Origin: M55B112 sp040880545
Lineage (GTDB): Bacteria > Bacteroidota > Bacteroidia > Bacteroidales > GCA-2748055
Assembly (NCBI GenBank): GCA_040880545.1
Contig: JBBDIE010000195.1
Span: 1-59,454, forward strand
DNA length: 59,454 nucleotides
Direction: 5' to 3'
Position 1 is the first letter of the stretch; the number at the start of each line of letters is the position of its first letter. This document shows positions 51,840-59,454 of the stretch, piece after piece. The notes under the pieces are model-generated. The model did not search any database and was not told the DNA's origin. It saw only the letters and a program-made list of their open reading frames with translations. The position numbers and the translations under genes were made by a program.

Positions 51840-52045
51840 GTTGGTTCTGATCTGTTTTTGGTTGATGACTACCGGTATTCATCGTAAGAAACTTCTTTTA
51901 ACCACAGCGGACACAGAGAGCAAGATTGCACAGCGTAAAAAAGAGTTTTTTTTGGAATATTTGAAACCACTTCCAGTACCATCACGCATGTAATCCGCCA
52001 AAAAAACGTATTATCCAATTGATAATTACTACTTTTGAGGCCTCA
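51840..52045. other. Short intergenic region with TTTAACCACAG repeat-like sequence
   Basis: The sequence TTTTAACCACAG at 51896-51907, followed by GGACACAGAG, recurs in shorter form (TTTTAACCACAGAG) near 54917-54930. Such dispersed ACCACAGAG tracts are seen between genes in many environmental bacteria. No gene is seen. Confidence 0.35.
52030..52037 (+). promoter_or_regulatory. -7 promoter element of the M16 peptidase gene
   Basis: TACTTTTG fits TAnnTTTG and ends 8 bp before the ATG at 52046, implying a very short leader. This argues against the upstream TTG at 52019 as the start. Confidence 0.45.
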
Positions 52046-53272
52046 ATGGAAGCAATTTACAATACACATGTTTTCCCCAACGGGATTCGGCTGATCCATC
52101 ACAGGACCAAGTCGGAGGTGGCTCATTTCGGATTGCTGGTGCATACCGGAACGCGTGATGAGAATCCCGAAGAGCATGGTCTGGCCCATTTTATGGAACA
52201 CATGTTCTTTAAGGGAACAGGAAAACGTTCGGCCTACCAGATCATTTCCCGGTTGGAGGATGTGGGCGGTGAGATCAATGCTTATACCACCAAGGAGGAG
52301 ACAGCCATCTTCGCATCCTTCCTGAAAGAGGATTACAGGAAAGCGATGGAGCTGATCCAGGATATCTTTTTAAATTCCCGGTTTTCAGAAAAGGAGCGGA
52401 AGAAAGAGGCGGAGGTAATCCTCAGTGAGATTCAGACTTATGAAGACAGTCCCTCTGAACTGATCTTCGACCAGGCCGAGGAATTTCTGTTCCCCGACCA
52501 TCCAATAGGTCGCAATATCCTTGGAACAAAAGAGTCGTTGGATCGGTTCAGGAACGGACTGGTGGAGAAATTCCGGACAGATAACTACGCAACTGATGAG
52601 CTTGTGCTCTGTTCTGTAGGCAACATTTCTTTTGAACAAATGGTTAAATATGCAGGGCGCTACTTTTTCGATCTGCCTGCCCGATCGAGGATAAGGCCAA
52701 GAGAGGCTCCCATGGCCACAGCAAAAGAGAAACACCAGGTAAGCAGGAACACCTTCCAGACACATTGTGTTATCTCAGGGGAGGCTTACTCCTATAAAAA
52801 CAACAAGCGGCTGGCCCTTCATCTAATGAATAATATCCTGGGTGGTCCGGGAATGAACTCACGTCTTAATATGGCCCTCCGTGAACGAAGGGGTTATTCA
52901 TACAGTGCCGAGTCGCACTACCTCCCCTATACAGACAGCGGTGCAATAAATATCTATTTCAGCTGCGATAAAGAGCGGTTTACAAAATCGATGGAGGTCA
53001 CACGCGGGGAATTAAAGAAACTGCGTACCAACCTGATCCCTGAAAAAAAGCTGAACGACGCGCGGAGACAGCTGCTGGGTCAGATTGCCATTTCATCGGA
53101 AAACACCGAAAACCTGATGCTAAGCATGGCCAAAAGTTTCATGCTATTCAACCGGGTGGACACGCTCACGGAAATCTCCGGTAAGCTGGAGATGATCACC
53201 GCGCAGCATCTGCGGGACATCGCCAACGAAGTGCTCCATCCCGATAACCTGAACACCCTTATATTCAGATAA
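52046..53272 (+). CDS. M16-family zinc metallopeptidase
   Basis: A single-unit pitrilysin-type protease of 408 residues, comparable in size to the bacterial mitochondrial-processing-peptidase-like enzymes. The inverted zinc motif HFMEH lies at 48-52, with the downstream Glu in YEDSPSELIFDQAEEF-type context typical of the family. The C-terminal M16C half includes LNMALRERRGYSYSAES. No signal peptide is present. Its stop overlaps the start of the methyltransferase gene (TAATG). Confidence 0.92.
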   Translation: MEAIYNTHVFPNGIRLIHHRTKSEVAHFGLLVHTGTRDENPEEHGLAHFMEHMFFKGTGKRSAYQIISRLEDVGGEINAYTTKEETAIFASFLKEDYRKAMELIQDIFLNSRFSEKERKKEAEVILSEIQTYEDSPSELIFDQAEEFLFPDHPIGRNILGTKESLDRFRNGLVEKFRTDNYATDELVLCSVGNISFEQMVKYAGRYFFDLPARSRIRPREAPMATAKEKHQVSRNTFQTHCVISGEAYSYKNNKRLALHLMNNILGGPGMNSRLNMALRERRGYSYSAESHYLPYTDSGAINIYFSCDKERFTKSMEVTRGELKKLRTNLIPEKKLNDARRQLLGQIAISSENTENLMLSMAKSFMLFNRVDTLTEISGKLEMITAQHLRDIANEVLHPDNLNTLIFR

Positions 53273-53916
53273 TGAACCCTTTTGAATTTCCCGAAAAGAT
53301 AAGCCGCTACGCCGAAGAACACACAACCGATGAGGATGCGGTGCTGTATGAGCTTTACCGGACAACCTACCTGAAAGTGGTTCATCCGCAGATGTTGTCC
53401 GGAAAAGTACAGGGGAGGTTCCTTGCATTTATCAGCGAGATGCTGCGTCCCCGCCGGATTCTGGAAATCGGAACCTTTACCGGCTATTCGGCCTATTGTC
53501 TGGCCAAAGGATTGCCCGATGATGGTAAGCTGGTAACCATTGAGGTGAACGAAGAGCTGGAAGAGATGGTCCGGGCCTTTTTGAAAAAATCAGGGTTGGA
53601 GTCAAAGATCGACCTCGTGATCGGGAATGCACTGGAGATCATTCCCCGGCTGGAAGATAGTTTTGACCTGATCTTTATTGATGCCGACAAGGAGCAATAC
53701 TGTGAATATTATGAATTGGGTATGCAGGTATTGAATCATGGCGGGTACATCATCGCCGACAATGTGCTCTGGGGAGGTAAAGTGGCAGAGCTTCCCCCAG
53801 GAGATGAATCATCGCTTACCCTGCACAAATTCAACACCCTGGTGCAGGAGGACAAGCGGGTTGAAAATGTCTTTCTCACCATTCGAGACGGGTTGATGGT
53901 TATTAAAAAAATGTGA
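53272..53916 (+). CDS. SAM-dependent O-methyltransferase (COMT-like)
   Basis: A 214-residue class I methyltransferase of the caffeoyl-CoA/catechol O-methyltransferase group. The SAM site is ILEIGTFTGYSAYCLA. A metal-binding FIDADKEQYCEYYEL and ADNVLWGG follow in the expected order. Translation is coupled to the M16 peptidase gene by a one-base overlap. The acceptor is unknown. Confidence 0.92.
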   Translation: MNPFEFPEKISRYAEEHTTDEDAVLYELYRTTYLKVVHPQMLSGKVQGRFLAFISEMLRPRRILEIGTFTGYSAYCLAKGLPDDGKLVTIEVNEELEEMVRAFLKKSGLESKIDLVIGNALEIIPRLEDSFDLIFIDADKEQYCEYYELGMQVLNHGGYIIADNVLWGGKVAELPPGDESSLTLHKFNTLVQEDKRVENVFLTIRDGLMVIKKM

Positions 53917-54003
53917 TTTGTTTAAAATAAATGATGTAACTGTAAACAATCTACTGCCAAAACTTGTTATTTTTCCGGTACAATTGAAAGAAATGATGAC
54001 CAA

Positions 54004-54891
54004 ATGGCGGTATATTCAATAAAGGAACTAGAGAATCTTTCGGGAATCAAGGCCCATACGATCCGTATATGGGAAAAAAGATACAACCTGATTGAACCCT
54101 ACCGCACTACAACCAACATCCGGTATTATTCTGACCAGGAGCTGAAAAAAATTCTGAATGTGGCCATGCTGAACAGGCATGGCATCAAGATTTCCAATAT
54201 AGCACGACTGAGTGACAGGGAACTGAAAGAGGAGATCCTGCGCGTATCGGGCAGTAATCCTAACCTTGAGAACACGATCGATTCCCTGATCGTTTCCATG
54301 ATCGACATGGACGAGGTCAAATTCAATGCGATCGTCAACAAGGCAGTCGTAAAATATGGTTTTACCGACGCATTTTTAACGATTGTCTATCCCTTTCTTG
54401 AAAAGGTGGGCATACTCTGGATGGCAGGGGATGTGAATCCGGGACAGGAACATTTCGTATCCAATCTAATCCGTCAGAAGATCATTGCCGCCATTGAGAA
54501 TTTTTCTCACATTTTTAATCCCCGGGCACAGAAATTTTTGTTGTTTTTACCTGAAGGCGAGTGGCACGAAATTGGGCTGCTGTTTGCATTGTATTTACTC
54601 AAGGAAACAGGGCACGAAGTGATTTATCTGGGTCAGTCTGTACCTTATTCCGACATCCTGGCCACAGGTTCTGCCCGTCCATTTGATTATATCCTGGTAT
54701 CCTCAGTGGTGCCTCAGCAGGAATTCGATTTTATCAGTTACCTGAAGGACCTGGGAGGTGCTTTTCCTGATAAAAAAATTCTCTATTTTGCGGGGTGCCT
54801 GAACAACGGACCCGACTATTTTGGCAAGAATTATTTCCAGATGAAGAACTTCACCGACCTGCAAAATTACCTGAAAAAACTGGAGGATTAA
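54004..54891 (+). CDS. MerR-type regulator with B12-binding domain, CarH photoreceptor signature
   Basis: A 295-residue protein with an N-terminal MerR HTH (YSIKELENLSGIKAHTIRIW), a four-helix region and a C-terminal cobalamin-binding Rossmann domain. The helix bundle contains W139-x9-E149-H150 (WMAGDVNPGQEH), the signature of CarH-type light sensors that use adenosylcobalamin. The B12 motif EWHEIG provides H188, the likely lower cobalt ligand (a DxHxxG variant). CarH represses in the dark and is released by light. The next plus-strand gene is an ECF sigma factor, 507 bp away. No carotenoid genes are in the window. The fold is certain; light sensing is inferred. Confidence 0.9.
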   Translation: MAVYSIKELENLSGIKAHTIRIWEKRYNLIEPYRTTTNIRYYSDQELKKILNVAMLNRHGIKISNIARLSDRELKEEILRVSGSNPNLENTIDSLIVSMIDMDEVKFNAIVNKAVVKYGFTDAFLTIVYPFLEKVGILWMAGDVNPGQEHFVSNLIRQKIIAAIENFSHIFNPRAQKFLLFLPEGEWHEIGLLFALYLLKETGHEVIYLGQSVPYSDILATGSARPFDYILVSSVVPQQEFDFISYLKDLGGAFPDKKILYFAGCLNNGPDYFGKNYFQMKNFTDLQNYLKKLED

Positions 54892-55398
54892 GTTGGTGGG
54901 GTTCATCGATTGAGCCCTTTTAACCACAGAGTTAGGGGGAATTGAGGGGATCTACATCGTTGGAATCCCGCACCTTTTCTGGTTGCGTTAGTAATTTCTC
55001 ATTTCAAATAAACACACTAAACCACTCCTTAAAACGTTTATTTAACAGGTGCGATCATTGTTCAGGTGGGGATATTGTTCTCTATGAAAATTATGGCGTT
55101 TGAATCTCAAAAATAAGTTTGATTCAATTCCGGTCCCCACATAAATATTTCTGCAAATTTTAAGAAACTGTTAAACAAAAACTGAGTTGTGATAAACAAG
55201 CCTGATTTTTCTTGTAATTTAGAATTATAAGACATGTTAGTCCTTTATTCCTTTATTAACAAGGATTTCGTTCGTTACTCTTATTTAGAATGCCGTATGG
55301 TTCAAACATTTAACGATCGATTGAATTTGCAAGGTGTTCAACTAATATGTAGATTTGTTAAACAATTGAACATAAAGCACACCAAAAATTATTTAATT
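54892..55398. promoter_or_regulatory. Leader region between the MerR-B12 and ECF sigma genes
   Basis: About 507 bp without a credible gene. The 9-bp palindrome TGTTAAACA occurs twice, at 55169-55177 and 55356-55364; the second extends to TTGTTAAACAA. A related inverted arrangement (TTGTTTA then TAAACAA) precedes the MerR gene near 53928-53949. These are candidate operator sites for the MerR-type regulator. An ATG-initiated extension of the sigma frame from 55234 is open but is not conserved-looking. Confidence 0.4.
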
Positions 55399-55905
55399 AT
55401 GACAACAATGGAATTTAATACAAGGCTGATCAAAATGGAAGATCGATTAGAGAGATTTGCACTGAGTCTGACTTCAGACAGGGAGGCAGCCAAGGATCTT
55501 CTCCAGGAGACTTATGTAAAAGCGTTGTCGTCAAAGGATAAGTTTATCGAGTTCACCAACTTTGAGGCCTGGGCATACACGATCATGAAAAACACCTTTA
55601 TCAACAATTACAGAAAGGCAGTCAGACAGAACACCATCGTTGACCAGACAGAAGATCTCTATTACCTGAACAACACCAAGGAAGAGACAAATATAAAGCC
55701 TGATTCAACGTATCAGCACAAAGAGATCCGCAAGCACATTGATGCATTGCAGGATGAATTAAAGGTACCGTTCCTGATGCATACGGAAGGGTATAAGTAC
55801 AAAGAGATTGCTGAAAAGCTGAATCTTAAAATCGGAACAGTAAAGAGCCGCATCTTCTTCACCAGGAAGAAGCTGATGGAGTCGTTGAAAGATTATGCAA
55901 ATTAA
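55399..55905 (+). CDS. ECF RNA polymerase sigma factor
   Basis: A 168-residue group 4 sigma factor from the ATG at 55399 (MTTMEFNTRL). The longer frame from 55234 would add 55 residues with no sigma features. Region 2 shows DREAAKDLLQETYVKAL and region 4 shows HTEGYKYKEIAEKLNLKIGT. No anti-sigma gene is adjacent. Its position after the CarH-like regulator makes it a likely target, comparable to litR-litS pairs in other phyla; this is inference. A terminator follows. Confidence 0.9.
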   Translation: MTTMEFNTRLIKMEDRLERFALSLTSDREAAKDLLQETYVKALSSKDKFIEFTNFEAWAYTIMKNTFINNYRKAVRQNTIVDQTEDLYYLNNTKEETNIKPDSTYQHKEIRKHIDALQDELKVPFLMHTEGYKYKEIAEKLNLKIGTVKSRIFFTRKKLMESLKDYAN

Positions 55906-55987
55906 GTTTTACTGAACCAAACAGTTAAAACTGTTCAACAGCCTGTGATATCTGACAGGCCAGGCAGACAAAAATAAAAACATAAAT

Positions 55988-56032
55988 AATTCTCACAGGC
56001 GTGTCTGAAAGGCGCAACTGTGAGAATTTTTA
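55988..56032 (+). terminator. Intrinsic terminator after the ECF sigma gene
   Basis: AATTCTCACAG (55988-55998) pairs perfectly with CTGTGAGAATT (56018-56028), followed by T residues. It lies between two converging genes and ends just before the stop of the minus-strand gene. Confidence 0.8.
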
Positions 56033-56039
56033 TTGTGTG

Positions 56040-56726
56040 TTACACCAATTGCACGATCTGGTCGCGGTAAAACTCCAGGGCGGCGTAATCGATCTTGTTC
56101 CTGGTGTAGACCTCGATGGGGATTCCCACATCGGCAATATAGAGATCGTATTCATCAATATGATTCAACAGGATCGTTTTCGGGGCCGCCACAGTAAGTA
56201 CCTTGTCTGCAAAGAACCTGACATTATTCCCCTCCTCGGAGATTCCGGTGGGAATATCGAGAGAAATCTTCGCTGATTTAATTTTATTCATGATCATAAT
56301 CATCTCATGAATATCCCCGGGCAAAGGAAGTCTTTGAGAAAAGCCAAAGAGGCAATCCAGTACCAGGTCATAATCTGTCTCCAGCACTTTTTCCACACCG
56401 TATGAGATGGTTCTGCTGAGTTGATCCCTGATCAGTTGATGGGTGGTTTGCATGGGCATTTGAAGGTGAACCCTGTAACCCCATGCTTCCAGCCTCCGGG
56501 CAGCCACCAGGCCGCCGCCGCCGTTGTTCCCCGGCCCAACAGCCACAAGAACTGAACTCCCCGGTTTCACTACCGTGGCCGAAAGCCTGGCCAGCTGCAA
56601 TCCTGCACTTTCCATCATCAGCTCCACCGGCAGATGATAGTTATTCACGGCATAATAGTCCATATCCCTGAATGCATCCAGCGAGAGGGTCCGGATCCGG
56701 GAAGATTCAATTTTTGGAAAAGACAT
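56040..56726 (-). CDS. nnrE: NAD(P)H-hydrate epimerase (YjeF N-terminal domain only)
   Basis: Interconverts the R and S forms of hydrated NAD(P)H for repair. The 228-residue chain from the ATG at 56726 has the YjeF_N fold: MMESAGLQLARL, VAVGPGNNGGGGLVAARRL, LVLDCLFGFSQRLP and SLDIPTGISEEG. The first 19 residues of a longer frame are not conserved-looking. Many bacteria fuse this to the NnrD dehydratase; here the dehydratase domain is absent and not encoded next door. Confidence 0.9.
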   Translation of the reverse strand: MSFPKIESSRIRTLSLDAFRDMDYYAVNNYHLPVELMMESAGLQLARLSATVVKPGSSVLVAVGPGNNGGGGLVAARRLEAWGYRVHLQMPMQTTHQLIRDQLSRTISYGVEKVLETDYDLVLDCLFGFSQRLPLPGDIHEMIMIMNKIKSAKISLDIPTGISEEGNNVRFFADKVLTVAAPKTILLNHIDEYDLYIADVGIPIEVYTRNKIDYAALEFYRDQIVQLV

Positions 56727-56754
56727 ATCAATTACTTTTGCTGCTAATTTATAA

Positions 56755-56762
56755 CAAAAATA
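56755..56762 (-). promoter_or_regulatory. -7 promoter element of the epimerase gene
   Basis: TATTTTTG on the minus strand fits TAnnTTTG and lies 28 bp before the chosen ATG at 56726. It overlaps the longer alternative frame, supporting the shorter start. No -33 TTG was found. Confidence 0.4.
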
Positions 56763-56851
56763 ATGGATTGGTGTTCGGCACACCGGTGAACCTCCGGGAA
56801 ACAGCTATTCAGTGAAGAATCTCTGCAAGTGATCTACCCATGAGAGCCCGG

Positions 56852-59131
56852 TTACCGGCCCAGGGACTGTTGATATTGCGCATCCACAACAGCAAATGAT
56901 GCCATATCAACGATCTCCCTTACCGAGGCCTCCATCTGCAGTATATGCACCGGTTTACCCATTCCCAGGAGAATTGGCCCGGTAACTTCCGCCCCGCCGA
57001 TCTCCTGCATCATTTTATAGGCAATATTGCCGGCGCTCAGATTCGGGAAAATAATGGTGTTCACCTGTTTGTTCCCCAAAACGCTGAAAGGATATTTTTT
57101 CATCCTTAGTTCAGTATTCAGTGCATAATTCATCTGCATCTCTCCATCCACCATAAGTTCATGGTGTTCCCTGTGCATAATGTTTACCGCTTCTTTGGCC
57201 CGTTCCGGAGTTGAACCTTTCACCGAACCAAAATTGGAGTAACTGACAACGGCGATCACCGGGTCGATATTAAAATGTCCCACAGCCTCAGACACAAGCA
57301 AGGTGGTATCCACTATTGTTCGTGCCGAAGGTTGGATGTTGACCGTGGTGTCCGCAAAGAAATAGGTGCCTTTCTTGGTCTGGACAATATACATCCCGGC
57401 CACGTGATTTTGCACGTTATTGGTTCCCGTAATCTGAATGGCGGGCCGGATAACGTCGGCATATTTACTTGAAAAGCCGGAAAGGAAAGCATCCGCATCC
57501 CCCATCTCCACCATCATGATCCCGAAATGGTTTGGCAACGACATCAGCCGCAGGGCATCGTCGTATGTTAACCCTTTACGTGCACGCTTTTCAAATAACT
57601 TTTGCGCGTATTTTTTTCTCAGGTCATCCTCTTCCGGACAGCGTTGTTCGATTATTTTCACATCTTTTATATCCAGGTGATATTCACTGATGATCGATTC
57701 GATCTTCTCCTTATCACCCAGCAGGATCGGCTCGGCAATCCCTTCATGCTTGATGGTCTGGATCGCCTTCAACATCATATAATTGTCGGCTTCACTGAAT
57801 ACCAGTTTCTTCGGAGCAGATTTTGCCTTGCTGCGAACCTCTCTGATGAGTTGATTGTCTGTGCCCATTCGCATTCGTAATTCCGTCCTGTATACGTCCC
57901 AGTCTTTGATGGGTGATCTTGCCACCCCGGTCTCCATAGCCGCTTTTGCCACCGCAGGGGCCACATGATATATAAGTCTGGGATCCAACGGCTTGGGAAT
58001 GATATAATCTCTTCCAAAATAGAGGTTTTGCGTTTTATAGGCTTTGTTGACGGTTTCAGGAACCGCTTCCCGGGTCAGGTTGGCAAGCGCATGCACAGCC
58101 GCGATCTTCATTTCTTCATTGATCGCTTTAGCCTTCACATCAAGTGCTCCCCTGAAAATGAACGGAAATCCAAGCACATTATTGATCTGATTCGGGTAAT
58201 CGGACCTGCCTGTGGCAAAGATCAGATCTTTTCTGGAGGCCATTGCTTTTTCATAGGATATTTCCGGATTGGGATTGGCCATGGCGAAAACAATGGGATT
58301 GGTATTCATTGATTTCAGCATTTCCTGGGTAAAGACATCTGCCACCGATAATCCTAGGAATACATCCGAACCTTTCACGGCATCTGCCAGTGTATCTGCA
58401 GTAGTCTCCCGGACAAACTGCGCCTTGTACTTGTTCAGCCCGGTACGTTTTGTATTCAGTACCCCCCGACTGTCACACATCAGCACATTTTCGGCCTTTA
58501 CACCCAGGGAAATATAGAGTTTCGCGCAGGAAACAGCCGATGCACCGGCTCCGTTCACCACCACCTTCACATCTTCGATCTTCTTATCCACAAGCTCCAA
58601 CGCGTTGAGCAGACCGGCTGCGGAGATGATCGCTGTACCATGTTGGTCGTCATGAAATACCGGGATGTCCAGCATCTCTTTTAGTTTCTCCTCGATCTCA
58701 AAGCATTCCGGCGCCTTAATATCCTCCAGGTTAATACCTCCAAAAGTAGGCGATATCGCCTCTACCGCATCGATAAATGCTGTAGGATCGTGCCTGTCCA
58801 ATTCAATATCAAACACATCGATATCGGCAAAAATCTTGAAAAGCAACCCTTTTCCTTCCATCACAGGCTTCCCTGCCAGCGCCCCGATATCTCCAAGACC
58901 GAGCACCGCAGTTCCGTTGGAAATAACCCCCACCAGATTTCCCCTGGCTGTATACTTGTATGCATCCTCCTGGTTTTTCTGGATCTCGAGACAGGGCTCT
59001 GCAACACCCGGTGAATAGGCCAATGACAGATCCTGTTGCGTGCTGTGCGGTTTGGTGGGAATTACCTCAATTTTACCGGGACGACCCGAACTGTGGTAGT
59101 TAAGTGCGTCTTCTTTAGTGAATTTTGCCAT
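56852..59131 (-). CDS. maeB: NADP-dependent malic enzyme with phosphotransacetylase-like C-terminal domain
   Basis: Oxidatively decarboxylates malate to pyruvate, yielding NADPH. The 759 residues match the MaeB hybrid length. The N-terminal malic enzyme part (about 1-430) shows AYSPGVAEPCLEI, FHDDQHGTAII, VVNGAGASAVSCAKL and FAMANPNPEI. The C-terminal part (about 430-759) resembles phosphate acetyltransferase (VFSEADNYMMLKA, GILLGMGKPVHIL-type ending seen as GPILLGMGKPVHIL) and in other MaeB proteins acts mainly in allosteric control by acetyl-CoA. It is a single gene with its own promoter. Confidence 0.95.
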   Translation of the reverse strand: MAKFTKEDALNYHSSGRPGKIEVIPTKPHSTQQDLSLAYSPGVAEPCLEIQKNQEDAYKYTARGNLVGVISNGTAVLGLGDIGALAGKPVMEGKGLLFKIFADIDVFDIELDRHDPTAFIDAVEAISPTFGGINLEDIKAPECFEIEEKLKEMLDIPVFHDDQHGTAIISAAGLLNALELVDKKIEDVKVVVNGAGASAVSCAKLYISLGVKAENVLMCDSRGVLNTKRTGLNKYKAQFVRETTADTLADAVKGSDVFLGLSVADVFTQEMLKSMNTNPIVFAMANPNPEISYEKAMASRKDLIFATGRSDYPNQINNVLGFPFIFRGALDVKAKAINEEMKIAAVHALANLTREAVPETVNKAYKTQNLYFGRDYIIPKPLDPRLIYHVAPAVAKAAMETGVARSPIKDWDVYRTELRMRMGTDNQLIREVRSKAKSAPKKLVFSEADNYMMLKAIQTIKHEGIAEPILLGDKEKIESIISEYHLDIKDVKIIEQRCPEEDDLRKKYAQKLFEKRARKGLTYDDALRLMSLPNHFGIMMVEMGDADAFLSGFSSKYADVIRPAIQITGTNNVQNHVAGMYIVQTKKGTYFFADTTVNIQPSARTIVDTTLLVSEAVGHFNIDPVIAVVSYSNFGSVKGSTPERAKEAVNIMHREHHELMVDGEMQMNYALNTELRMKKYPFSVLGNKQVNTIIFPNLSAGNIAYKMMQEIGGAEVTGPILLGMGKPVHILQMEASVREIVDMASFAVVDAQYQQSLGR

Positions 59132-59160
59132 ATTACCTGGATTTAGAAATGATGAAAAGC

Positions 59161-59168
59161 AAAATTAC
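59161..59168 (-). promoter_or_regulatory. -7 promoter element of maeB
   Basis: TAATTTTG on the minus strand fits TAnnTTTG and lies 29 bp before the ATG. No matching -33 TTG was seen. Confidence 0.4.
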
Positions 59169-59400
59169 AAAGGAAGCAGCGTAGTTTCTATGTTCATGGA
59201 CAGCTAAATACTCTGTTGTTGAGCAGAAAAGAGGCCATCCCCGTGAAATAAGATTATCCGTGCAATTCATCCTTCCCTGAACATTCCCTTAAATTCATAC
59301 TCAAAAACTACGTAACAGAATAATTATAAGCCAGTTTGCATGGTTTCCGGCATTTGAGTTGCACAAATCAAAATTCAATTATATATTTGCAATCCGAAAT

Positions 59401-59454
59401 GCGGGAATAGCTCAGTTGGTAGAGCGCGACCTTGCCAAGGTCGAGGTCGCGGGT
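59401..59454 (+). tRNA. tRNA-Gly (GCC), cut by the window edge
   Basis: The 5' 54 nt of a tRNA: acceptor GCGGGAA, D arm GCTCAGTTGGTAGAGC, anticodon stem-loop CGACCTTGCCAAGGTCG with anticodon GCC, variable loop and the first part of the T arm (CGCGGGT). The 3' part is outside the window. Confidence 0.93.

Noticed and set aside
55234..55398. N-terminal extension of the ECF sigma factor from an upstream ATG
   Set aside because: The extra 55 residues have no sigma features, and the stretch contains the palindromic sites expected of a leader.
56040..56726. Bifunctional NnrE-NnrD protein
   Set aside because: The chain ends after the epimerase domain; no ribokinase-like dehydratase domain is encoded in or beside it.

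Overview
The window looks like a chromosomal segment from a free-living, probably fermentative and polysaccharide-degrading member of the Bacteroidota (Bacteroidales/Marinilabiliales-like). Supporting signs are several promoters of the Bacteroidota type (-7 TAnnTTTG), few Shine-Dalgarno sequences, an M56 antirepressor fused to a TonB-like C-terminus, a GH30 enzyme with Ig-like repeats and a sorting-type C-terminus, a propeller-SpoIIE phosphatase, and [FeFe]-hydrogenase genes. Placement below phylum level is inference only.

Layout. 0.4-3.9 kb: a three-gene NADH-linked [FeFe]-hydrogenase operon (minus strand) with a reduced NuoF-like subunit. 4.2-7.7 kb: dihydrofolate reductase, a BlaI/BlaR-type pair with a clear operator over its promoter, and small membrane and START-like proteins. 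8-13.8 kb: an outer-membrane barrel protein, then peptidase E, an AsmA-like protein and a histidine kinase. 13.8-20.6 kb (minus): a U32 tRNA-modification protein, a hybrid histidine kinase, RsgA, and an ECF sigma/anti-sigma pair. 20.9-27.4 kb: a TetR-type regulator with a canonical EF-hand loop, followed by a LolA-like carrier, two FtsX-type permeases, a LolD-type ATPase and an outer-membrane barrel. This appears to be an envelope transport system and is the best candidate here for an undescribed system. 27.4-29.1 kb: dtd-mazG-deoC, followed by a candidate small RNA. 29.3-40.8 kb: a TPR protein, DUF4395, a glycosyltransferase, GH10 xylanase, propeller-SpoIIE phosphatase, a membrane protein and a metallophosphoesterase.

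40.9-49.1 kb is accessory in character. It holds an amidohydrolase, a flavin monooxygenase and a TPR-LuxR regulator; then a 1.5 kb decaying stretch with an N-terminally truncated rifampin ADP-ribosyltransferase and a frameshifted esterase-CBM6 pseudogene; then an intact HelD-type helicase. It ends in an unusual nested repeat/palindrome beside tRNA-Phe. The Arr/HelD neighbourhood suggests a former or partly working rifamycin/RNA-polymerase protection locus.

49.4-59.4 kb: a secreted GH30 enzyme, an M16 peptidase with an O-methyltransferase, a MerR-B12 regulator carrying the CarH photoreceptor signature next to an ECF sigma factor, an NAD(P)HX epimerase, a malic enzyme-phosphotransacetylase fusion, and the 5' part of tRNA-Gly at the right edge.

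All functional assignments rest on motifs recognised by eye. No database search or folding program was run.
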